This document shows positions 54,401 to 64,000 of a DNA stretch of 64,000 nucleotides, in pieces. Source of the stretch: Pterobdella sp. o SKG-2022. Lineage: Eukaryota; Annelida; Clitellata; Hirudinida; Piscicolidae. The position numbers and the translations under genes were made by a program. The stretch is from the NCBI GenBank assembly GCA_964035795.1, contig OZ038322.1:11300038-11364037 (forward strand), given 5' to 3'. The notes below the pieces were generated by a model. The model saw only the letters and a list, made by a program, of their open reading frames with translations. It did no database searches and had not been told where the DNA came from. How positions within the stretch are numbered: the first letter of the stretch is position 1; each line of letters opens with the position of its first letter.

Positions 54401-57400
54401 GGACTTCCCGAATCTCCAATAGAACCAACAGCACCAGGTGAACCAGTAGACCCATTAGAACCTTTGGCTCCTTGAGGTCCTGGTAAACCTGGTCTTCCAG
54501 AAACACCTGAAAAGCCTGTAGCACCATTTAATCCGGGGTCACCAGTTCTACCTGGAAAACCTTTCAAACCAAGGGTACCTCCAAATCCAGGATTTCCTGG
54601 TATACCTGTGTTTCCAGTATTTCCAATTGGACCAGGTGATCCTTTTCCTCCCGGTTGACCACGAAGCCCTGGCTCTCCTAGAGGTCCTGGATTTCCTTTT
54701 ATTCCCTGTTGGCCTGAAAGACCTGGTTGCCCAGCATTTCCATCAGGCCCTGGAAAACCTGGAAGTCCGTCTTGTCCAGTAGATCCTTGTTGTCCTCTAG
54801 GTCCTTGAGGTCCTGGAAGACCATTCAGACCAGGTAAACCTTTTAAACCTGGAAAGCCAGAATTACCATTGGGTCCCGAAAGCCCGGTAGCTCCAGTGGC
54901 ACCTTGCTGACCATTAGGACCTGGAATACCAATTAACCCTGGTAGTCCAGTATCTCCAATCAAGCCTTTGCTTCCTGGAGAACCATCGTTACCTCGATTT
55001 CCTGCTTGTCCTGTGAAACCAGTGTCACCAGGTGCTCCTTTGAAACCATTTTGACCAGGCAAACCAGGGCTTCCTGGAGACCCAGTAAACCCTTGAACTC
55101 CTGGGAAGCCAGCAACTCCAGACACACCTTGTTGACCTAATGTTCCAGGAAAACCAGGTGTTCCAGGAAAACCAGTGTTTCCTTGTTGTCCTTGAGAGCC
55201 TTCACTTCCAGTATCCCCTATTTCCCCTGGTACTCCTCTTTGACCTTTAAAACCAAGTGGTCCTGGAAGACCATCTTGACCGAAATTGCCAGGTCTCCCT
55301 GGCTGACCAGACGCTCCTTTAACTCCAATAGATCCAGAAGATCCAGGTGCTCCAGGATTTCCTGAAGGTCCATTGGGCCCTTTTAAACCAGTACTACCTG
55401 TATAAATAAGAAAAATAAGTTAGGGAAATTTGCAAAATTGATTTCTAAAGTTAATATTATATTATGAAAAATTTTAGACATAACTTTTTATGGATAAAAT
55501 TTCGTTTAAAAAGAATAGTGATTGATATGTACTAAAAATAATAGAAAATATAATCATAATGAGATTGACCGTTATAAATGTATAAGACACAGATTTATTA
55601 AACCATAAAGTTTTTTCAAAGTAAGTCATGTTATAATGTTTTGAAAAACATTTTTGTTAATAAAAATTTTTGTTTGTGCCTAGTACAGTATAATCATAAT
55701 GAGTTCTTTTAGCCAAAACCACAAAATCAAATTCAATGGACACTAAACATATTTGTAACAAGTAAGTAACATTGCCAAGTTATCAAGAACTTGATTGAGT
55801 GAGTTCGTCTTAGAAGTAGCTACATACATTCATTAGGAAAATTCAAAGCATATAAAAATGAAGAAGCAATGATAAATAGAATTTTTAAAGTTATGAAGCG
55901 CTTTTTGGCGTTTAAAAAAGCTGTAAAACATAGCAAATAGATTGTGAAACTGGTGATGAACATTGATCACCAAAAAACTAAACCGATACTTCTGCATTTT
56001 TTATATTGCTATATAACAGGTTTCAAAAAAATGCAGAATTTTTTGGTATTGCTTTGATTAAAACGAAAAATTGTAGATATAAAACAATTTATGATGTTAA
56101 ATAAAACAATTTAAAAAAATTTTAATCATAAAAAAAAACATTTTTACATTAGAAAAATATGAGAATTGAATAACCTGTTGAGCCCGGCAAACCAGGTTGC
56201 CCAAGTGGCCCATCTCGCCCCGGGTTTCCTGGGAAGCCAGCGGTGCCAGGGTTTCCTTTAGGTCCTTTTGAACCTGTTGCACCAGTATCACCTATCACAC
56301 CATTTGGACCCGGAAAACCAGGAAAACCCGGATTCCCAGTGAAACCTGTAAAACCCGTATCTCCTATTTCACCTGGACTACCGGAAGTACCTTGAGCACC
56401 TGGAAAACCTTTGTTTCCTGGAACTCCATCAGGACCTCTGTTCCCTGTAAAACCGATGCCACCAGGTACCCCAATAGGACCTTTTTGACCTTGTTGTCCT
56501 TGACTTCCTGTTCTTCCTGGTAAACCTTGAAAACCTGGTAGACCACTACGTCCTGGAACTCCAGGAGAACCACTGGAGCCAGTGAAACCTACTTGACCCC
56601 TAGAACCGGGACTCCCAGTCGAACCCATTTGACCTGGAAGACCAGGCTGTCCATTTCTTCCATTGACTCCGGGTTGACCTGGAGCACCAGAAGAGCCTGT
56701 AAAACCATTTGACCCAGCGTTACCAGTAACTCCAGTATTTCCTTGAGATCCAGGCAACCCTTTTGTTCCTTTGCTACCCACACCACCTGGCAAACCATTT
56801 TGACCATTTGGCCCTGTATTTCCTTTATTACCGTTAGGTCCAACTATTCCAGGATTACCGGGTCTTCCAGGAGAACCAGGAGGACTTGGAGCACCAACAA
56901 AGCCTGGAAAACCTGGAAGTCCAGTACTTCCAGAAAATCCGTCAACACCCGAGACACCTCGAAAACCTTGTGGTCCTGTAGCTCCTTGGGAACCTTGAGC
57001 ACCTGGCTGCCCGGGTCTACCAGCCCTTCCCGTGCTTCCTTTAGAACCTCGTTGTCCGAGTGGCCCCTTTAATCCTAGAGGCCCGGGTTGTCCAATCTGA
57101 CCTACTGAGCCTGGTGATCCTGGAAATCCGGGATTTCCTGCTGAACCTCTCAGCCCTGAAAATCCAGTGAACCCTTTTTCACCCTGAAAACCAGTAAACC
57201 CCGTTGCTCCTTTTTGTCCTGGCAAACCAGGAAATCCATTTGGACCAGGGCTACCAGGTAAACCATTTGGGCCAGAAAGCCCAGTTTCTCCTGTGTCACC
57301 TAAAACTCCCGAAGTTCCAGGTATTCCCGGATCTCCGGGAAAACCTTTCGAACCGAGGACCCCTGGAGACCCTGTAAATCCCGTATCTCCTTGAGTACCC

Positions 57401-60400
57401 ATGACTCCATTTGATCCTGAACGTTATAATTGAATTTATTTTTTAAAATTATTTATTTTTTGACTCAAAACTATACCGTCGCTTCCAGGAATACCAGCTG
57501 GTCCTGTAAACCCCATCGGACCGACTGATCCAGTATCTCCGTTAGTTCCTGGTGCTCCTGGAGTCCCATCAGCTCCTCTGATTCCTTTCTGCCCTGATGT
57601 ACCTTGAAAACCGGAACTACCTGTATTTCCTGAAGGTCCATCAGAACCTGGTGTACCAGGTCTTCCGGGCACACCTGGGCCTCCTGCAAAGCCAGAAGGT
57701 CCAGGAAGCCCAGTATCACCAATACTTCCTGGTTCACCATTTAACCCAGGAGAACCTGTTGCACCTATTGGACCTTTGGAACCTTGAGAACCCGACAAAC
57801 CTGGAGCTCCTTTCAAGCCAGGTTGGCCATTTCTTCCCGGACCACCAGGAGTTCCATTACTACCTGGTAATCCTGTATCTCCAATATCTCCTGGAAATCC
57901 TGTAGAACCCTGAGCCCCATTATTTCCTAAAGAGCCTGGTAATCCTTGTTGGCCCTTTACACCAGGTTGTCCAGAAGGTCCTGGAAAGCCCGGCGTTCCA
58001 GGGTTTCCTGGGGTTCCCGATGAGCCCGGAGTTCCTGGTAGACCTGTGTTCCCTTTAGGACCAGCAAACCCAATAAAACCTCCAACTCCAGAAAGACCAG
58101 GAGCTCCTGCTTCACCTGGGAAACCGATTGGACCTGGAAAACCTGGTGCACCAGAAAAACCAGGATTTCCAGAACTCCCAGTAGAACCTTGTAACCCAGC
58201 AAAACCTGTGAAACCAGTATTTCCTGTGAATCCAATACCACCATTTGCTCCATTTTGTCCAGGTAATCCAGTGTTTCCAATTGAACCCGGTTGTCCTTGA
58301 AGACCTGTAAAGCCTTTGGTTCCAGGTATGCCAGGAGAACCATCGAGACCCCTTTGACCTTGGGAACCATCTACGCCTTGTACGCCACTAAAACCTGTGT
58401 TCCCGGTAAAACCTTGCTGACCAGGTAAACCAAGATTTCCTGGAGAGCCACGTGAACCTGTATCTCCCGGAGGACCTGAGCTTCCTGGTGACCCTGGAAA
58501 ACCAGGCCCACCTGGGAATCCTGGGTCACCGTCTGGTCCTTTCAATCCCGTTGAACCGGTGAAACCTGGTACTCCGGGTACACCATTTGGGCCTCTTGCT
58601 CCAGTTGCCCCTGTGAAACCTTGTGAACCTACAGAGCCTTCACCACCTCGAGAACCAGTACTTCCCGTAAAACCAGTTGCCCCTGTAGCTCCTGCTACAC
58701 CTCGTTGTCCTTGTCCTCCTGATTCTCCTTTGTTTCCACTTTCTCCAGGATCACCTTGAGGTCCAGGATCACCAACAGGGCCACTTGGACCAGTATCTCC
58801 AGTGAAACCTTTTTGACCTTGAAAACCAGGCGATCCTGTATCACCTTCTATACCGGGAGAACCATCAGCACCAGGTGCCCCAGGCAATCCATTTGACCCA
58901 CTATTACCAGAAGAACCAGGAAAACCTTTAGGCCCTTTGACACCTTTGAACCCCGGTGAGCCTGGACTACCATTTGAACCTGGTGTTCCAGGTAAACCTG
59001 GTAAACCACTATCACCTGGAAAACCTATGAAACCTGGGAATCCTGTAGAGCCTGTTGCGCCTGAATTCCCTAGAAGTCCTTTTGTACCCTGGAATCCAGG
59101 AGGTCCTCTGGCACCATCTATTCCTTTATCACCTGGTGACCCTGCTAAACCAAGTAAACCATTTTGACCAGGAAAACCTGCTCTCCCAGAAGCTCCTGTA
59201 ACTCCTTGTTGTCCAGGTAAACCAAGAGTCCCAGATAAACCAGTTGCACCCGTATCACCCGGTAAACCATTTCTTCCTGGGTTTCCTGGATTTCCTGTTT
59301 CACCCGTATCTCCTCTATTTCCTTCATTTCCTGTATCACCGATTTCTCCCGGAGATCCTGATGAACCTGACAAGCCTGGGTTACCTGGAAGTCCTGGTTC
59401 ACCTTGACTACCTAAGGATCCAGGAGATCCAGGAAGTCCAGTGTCACCTTGATTACCTGGTCTTCCATCTGGTCCTGAAAAGCCAGTGAAACCAGTGAAA
59501 CCTTGAGAGCCAGGCAATCCTGCCGAACCATTCGGTCCAGGTTGTCCAAAAAAACCTCTTTCTCCTGTGGGACCGTCATTACCTTTTATTCCTTGAACCC
59601 CATTCAAACCAGGAAATCCAGCTTGCCCGGGTTGACCATTTGTTCCTATGCAAAAAGTCAACAAACGTCATTTAGAAACTATTCAAATAAATTTTGCAAA
59701 TATTTCAAAAAGTTTCAAGAAAACCTGGTGAACCAGAAGACCCTTGAGCTCCAGGTAATCCAGGCGAGCCAGGTGCGCCGTTAGGTCCAGGTAATCCTGG
59801 TAATCCATCAGCACCCGATTGGCCAGGTAAGCCATTATTACCAGAAAATCCTTTTGTTCCTTGAAGCCCTGTATCCCCTATTTCACCTGGTGTCCCGGGA
59901 TTACCATTAATACCTGGTGTTCCCGTTGCACCAGCTGGTCCAGGTGAACCAGGCAAACCTTTTACACCAGGATCTCCCTGTGATCCAGGACCTCCCCCAA
60001 CTCCTGCAGGACCAGTTGCTCCTCTAGGTCCAACACTGCCTAGAGATCCTTGTGGACCTATATCTCCAGGAAAACCTATTTGACCTGGCAATCCTGTCAA
60101 GCCAGGTGAACCTGTGTTTCCTTGCAAACCATCCGTTCCTGTAGGCCCCGGAAGTCCAGCTAATCCTGGAAATCCTACTTGGCCAGTGTTTCCTATTTCA
60201 CCTTCAATACCTGAATCTCCCGTAGCTCCCGTATTTCCCTGTTCTCCTTGAGACCCTGGTTGTCCTGGTATTCCATCAGAACCGGGAACTCCATTATTCC
60301 CTCTAATGCCAGTTGGACCAGGCTGACCAAGTAAACCAGGCTGGCCCGGACTACCTAATGCTCCATCTGGTCCTGTATCACCTCCCGTTCCAGGTAATCC

Positions 60401-63400
60401 AGAGTTACCAGGAAGTCCGGTCGAGCCAGTTGGTCCACTCACTCCTTTAAAGCCATTTTGACCAGGCAGACCTGGTAAACCTGGTTGTCCTGTAGGTCCT
60501 GCGTCTCCCTGTAAACCTAAATAATTAATATCCTTGAAAAAATTATTCATATGAACAATTTTCAATAATTAAACCTGTTGCTCCAACGTTTCCAATTTGT
60601 CCTTTCAAGCCTTTGCTTCCTGGAAAGCCTGTTGGACCAATGAGACCGTTTGGTCCTCTTGCTCCAGTTGCACCTGTGAATCCGGTATTTCCATCAGCCC
60701 CAGAGAGACCTTGTGGTCCTGTCGGACCAGGTGAACCTTGACTTCCTGGTCTTCCATTTTCTCCTACTAAACCTGTATCTCCCGCAACACCTGGAAGACC
60801 TGTTCCTCCTTGAACACCTCTAACGCCTTGTAAACCATTTGGTCCTCTAGTTCCTGGTTGTCCTTTCATTCCCGGACTTCCTGGTTGTCCAGGTTGACCC
60901 GATCCTCCTGGACGACCAGGTTGACCTTCAAACCCAGGATTGCCAGGAATTCCTTGTGAACCAACAAGACCAGTGTCTCCTTGTTCTCCCAATAATCCGA
61001 TGAAACCTTTTTGACCTGGCGAACCATTTGTGCCAGGCAAACCCGCGGCACCTGAGAATCCGGTGAACCCTGGCTGTCCCTCTTGTCCTGTAGCACCTGT
61101 ATCACCAACAGTTCCTCCAAATCCTGGTGCACCTGTAGCTCCCGGTTGTCCAGTAGGACCAGGTAATCCAGGATCTCCAGAAACTCCAGGATTACCCATG
61201 GAACCTGGATTTCCTACTTGCCCTTGTTGACCAGGAGAACCTGACAAACCAGAAAAACCAGTTGCTCCAGTAAAACCAGCTGGACCTGAAACCCCTGGGT
61301 TACCATTACGACCCGGTGATCCAGGCAACCCTGTGGAACCTTTTTGTCCAGAAACACCATTGGGTCCAGGATTGCCTAATCTTCCTATCGTTCCTGTATC
61401 ACCATTTGCACCAGGTGAACCTGTGAAATAAATGCTTCCATGGTAAAAACTTGAAAAAAATTTTTCTTAACCTACATAATTTTGATAACCTAGTTTAAAT
61501 GATTTAATCGAAGACGTTATTACGTGTAAGCTAATCCTTTGAAAAGCACCCCGATTAAACTAAAATTTCATAGGAACATAATAATTGGCTATGAATTAAT
61601 TATATAAAAATTGAAATGACTATTGTAAAGTCAATGTTATGATGTGGACTTTGAAACTATTGATCAGCCAGGTTTCGAACCATCAATCTTGTAATCTTGC
61701 TTTTAATAGTCATTGAAACCCTAATAATTTATAAAAAGTAACTTACAATTTTAAAAATCACATAACTGAAAAGTATACTTTGAAAAGAATTTTTTCACAT
61801 TATATATTTTTTTAAATTCGGTAAACCAAAATATTTATTAAATTAATCTAATGAGATTATACTGTTGTACATGTTCCAGTAACTGGAGTTGACAGCAGTC
61901 GGCCTAAACTATTGATACTATTATATAGTAATTTATAAAGTAGGTCATTTATTTGGGACAAATCATCATAAACTGCCAGCCCGAGCTTACGTCCAACTTG
62001 AAATTATCGTATTCAAGATCCGCTGTTCCCCACACTTGGGCAGTTTGCCTTGCCGTTGTCAACAAAAAAAAAAGCTTATACGCCAAGCTAAATGACAACG
62101 ATACCAGAGTATAAGTTTGTCGATACCTGCTACTGAAGCCTACCGTTATCCAGTTTATAACAAAAAATAGCTTCATTTTAAAAACGCCATCTTCGGTAAA
62201 GTTAAATTACATGCTCAGAAATTTTTAAACGTTAAATTTTGTTTCGATATAAATTATACAACATTTTAAAATGGTTATACACTGAAAGGTACAATTTTTT
62301 TAAAGTGTATCAAATGTTTTTTCTAAAAACTATTAAGTGGTGGAAAAGTGTTATCAAAATTCACCTGGTACTCCGGGAAAACCTGGAAACCCAGTGATAC
62401 CAGAACTGCCCGTATTTCCATTTAATCCAGGAGATCCATTAGGTCCAGGAAAACCTGGGGGTCCTATTGCTCCAGTATTACCCGACAACCCTGGTTGTCC
62501 TTGTGAACCTCGTGGTCCAGTAGCTCCAGTGAAACCAGGAAAACCGGGTGCCCCTAAAAAACATAAAATACTCTTCATCTTCCAAAATAGATTTTTTTAA
62601 AATATATGAAATAATTAAACCAAAAAAACGTTGAGAGTGTTAATAAAAATAATTTTATTCACCTGTTCGTCCTGTATTTCCTGCTAAACCTGTTGGTCCT
62701 ATTGAACCTTTTTGTCCTGGAGCACCCATGAGGCCTATTATACCGGGGATTCCGGGTAGACCATCGCTTCCAGGAGCTCCTGGTGCACCTTGATTTCCAG
62801 GTGAACCACTAGGTCCGAGTGGTCCAGGTAAGCCGTTACTTCCCGGTAATCCTGGACTTCCAGAAGCACCAGTTAAGCCAGGTTGTCCTGGGAAACCTGC
62901 CGAACCCGTGTTTCCTTTTGGACCTGACTGACCATTTGGCCCTAGCTGTCCTGTAGCTCCCGTGAAACCTTGTCTTCCATCAACTCCTCTTGGCCCTTGC
63001 ATTCCCGGAGAACCAATTGAACCTGAAAATCCAGTAAAACCATTTTGACCCGGCGAGCCAGGAAAACCGGGTATTCCTTTTGTTCCAGGGAGACCTGTAT
63101 CTCCTGAAAGACCTCGAGGACCTGCTTGTCCATTAGGTCCCGGTGAACCAAAAGAGCCTGAAGATCCTTGTGGACCAATAATTCCTGTAAAACCTTGCAA
63201 ACCGTTGGGTCCAGGTAAACCTATATCTCCAGTATCACCATTGAGACCAGGTAAACCAGGTTGACCTGGTTGTCCAGGGTTTCCAGGTAAACCGTCAAAA
63301 CCTCTATCTCCTGGTATTCCAGGAATTCCTGTATTTCCATTAGGCCCAGGAGATCCTGGAAGCCCTTGACTACCTGATGAGCCTGGTTGTCCAGAAGATC

Positions 63401-64000
63401 CCTTGGCACCAGGTGCCCCTGTGAAACCTGTCATACCTTGCATTCCAGAAACTCCTGGAGAACCCTTTGTACCAGGAGCCCCGGGAATACCTGACAGAAT
63501 TTTAATTAAATATATATGAATACTCAAATAAAAAATTAAAAAAAGATTTCATTTTTTTATAATTGCTACGCAAGTTTTCAAACCTGGCAGCCCATTAGGT
63601 CCTGTGAAGCCAGTGAATCCATTGGGTCCTATGGAACCAATTGCTCCAGGAGATCCAGTCAAACCAAAAGAACCTGGTGTTCCAGCTGTGCCTGTTGCAC
63701 CTTGCTGTCCTGGATTACCTGTATTTCCTACTCTTCCAGGCAAACCTACATAAAATATGAATAGTTAGAATAATTTATGAAACTTCTTTAAAATTAAGAA
63801 CAAGGTTCATGCAAAAACTTTTGGAATACCAAAACTTAATATTCACCTGCAGGTCCAGTATTCCCTGTAATCCCTGTTGCTCCTTGTGGGCCAGAATTTC
63901 CAGGTGTTCCCGAAGGACCAACATCTCCGGGTAAACCAATGTTTCCAGGAAAACCCGGGTTGCCTTGCAAACCAGTAAATCCTTGAGCTCCCATGGTACC
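51483..64000 (-). CDS. Giant transmembrane collagen with EGF-like modules, 5' end outside window
   Basis: Exons on the minus strand: beyond 64000-63847, 63745-63584, 63490-62663, 62553-62365, 61420-60575, 60516-59725, 59645-57477, 57416-56175, 55397-53733, 53632-52670, 52614-52330, 52159-52040, 51922-51815, 51772-51483. The first ten encode about 1,000 Gly-X-Y triplets in which I found no interruption. Then comes a short linker ([11 protein letters not shown]), a Cys-rich EGF-like unit ([12 protein letters not shown] to YCVCD), EGF ([14 protein letters not shown]), EGF ([13 protein letters not shown] to YCVCPTGY) and a calcium-type EGF (DIDECAPN). A juxtamembrane segment, one hydrophobic helix ([20 protein letters not shown]) and a cytoplasmic tail ending SVTSYR complete the protein. 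Pro is frequent in the Y position, where it is normally hydroxylated. This implies a C-terminally anchored (type I) rod on the cell surface. I know no close named family with this order; vertebrate membrane collagens (XIII, XVII, XXIII, XXV) are anchored at the N-terminus. Confidence 0.95.
52615..52669 (-). other. 55-nt mini-intron at the collagen/EGF boundary
   Basis: The collagen frame ends LSEI plus g, then GTTTGT to AATACAG, then the frame resumes [11 protein letters not shown]. The intron is inferred from the frame change and consistent phase 1. If unspliced, the protein would stop shortly after NIDANF. Confidence 0.75.
55398..56174. other. Intron of the collagen gene
   Basis: AT-rich intron of about 0.8 kb between exons 57416-56175 and 55397-53733; no coding or repeat signal recognised. 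Confidence 0.6.
61421..62364. other. Intron of the collagen gene with possible relics
   Basis: The largest collagen intron seen. It contains a 75-codon minus-strand open frame at 61949-62176 ([20 protein letters not shown]) without Gly-X-Y and without a family I recognise. It also has a tRNA-like B-box segment at about 61650-61720 on the minus strand (GGTTCGAAACC after CAAGATTGAT), perhaps a decayed SINE. Neither is convincing. Confidence 0.4.

Noticed and set aside
53383..62600. Many plus-strand frames rich in Pro, Gly and Lys across the collagen region
   Set aside because: Antisense of Gly-X-Y codons is naturally free of stops. The splice signals, phases and EGF/TM continuation are all on the minus strand.

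Overview
The window is nuclear DNA from an animal. The genes are AT-rich and broken up by introns, with GT-AG splice sites throughout. They include clear metazoan families (tektin, collagen-EGF, F-BAR/SH3 adaptor, TASOR), and the intergenic and intronic DNA is littered with LINEs, tRNA-derived SINEs, a Tc1/mariner element and fold-back MITEs. I cannot name the species. The compact introns, high AT and divergence from vertebrate proteins suggest an invertebrate. I read the genes by joining exons at GT-AG sites, keeping reading phase, and comparing with remembered family members. For the six genes every junction I list is phase-consistent.

Layout from left to right. (1) 1-12814, minus: a TASOR-like gene (HUSH silencing complex), cut at its 3' end by the window edge. 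(2) 13257-15356: a non-LTR retrotransposon lacking its reverse transcriptase, abutting the stop codon of a broken fibrinogen-domain exon. (3) 17668-27478, minus: a complete CIP4/TOCA-family gene (F-BAR, HR1, SH3; about 603 aa). (4) 27668-32310, plus: a divergent p97/VCP-type double AAA ATPase. It is transcribed away from the CIP4 gene from a gap of about 190 bp. (5) 32418-35385, minus: tektin-4, convergent with the ATPase gene and only about 110 bp from it. (6) 35.4-41 kb: a transposon graveyard holding a Tc1/mariner copy inserted into a repeat whose empty allele is seen at 24.2 kb, and a LINE reverse transcriptase split by a fold-back MITE. (7) 41681-49853, plus: mitochondrial FAD-dependent glycerol-3-phosphate dehydrogenase, without the C-terminal EF-hand part of the human enzyme, and with a LINE fragment in one intron. 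(8) 51483-64000+, minus: a very large collagen-type gene. About 1,000 uninterrupted Gly-X-Y triplets are visible and the 5' end lies outside the window. They are followed by four EGF-like modules, one transmembrane helix and a short cytoplasmic tail.

The neighbours do not form one pathway. The strongest novelty candidate is the membrane-anchored giant collagen: its visible triple helix is about three times the length of a fibrillar collagen's, and it ends in EGF modules plus a C-terminal membrane anchor. Also notable are a HUSH-type silencing gene lying next to retroelement relics, a p97 paralog without the usual acidic C-terminal tail, and a clean filled-site/empty-site pair that dates the mariner insertion after the host repeat.
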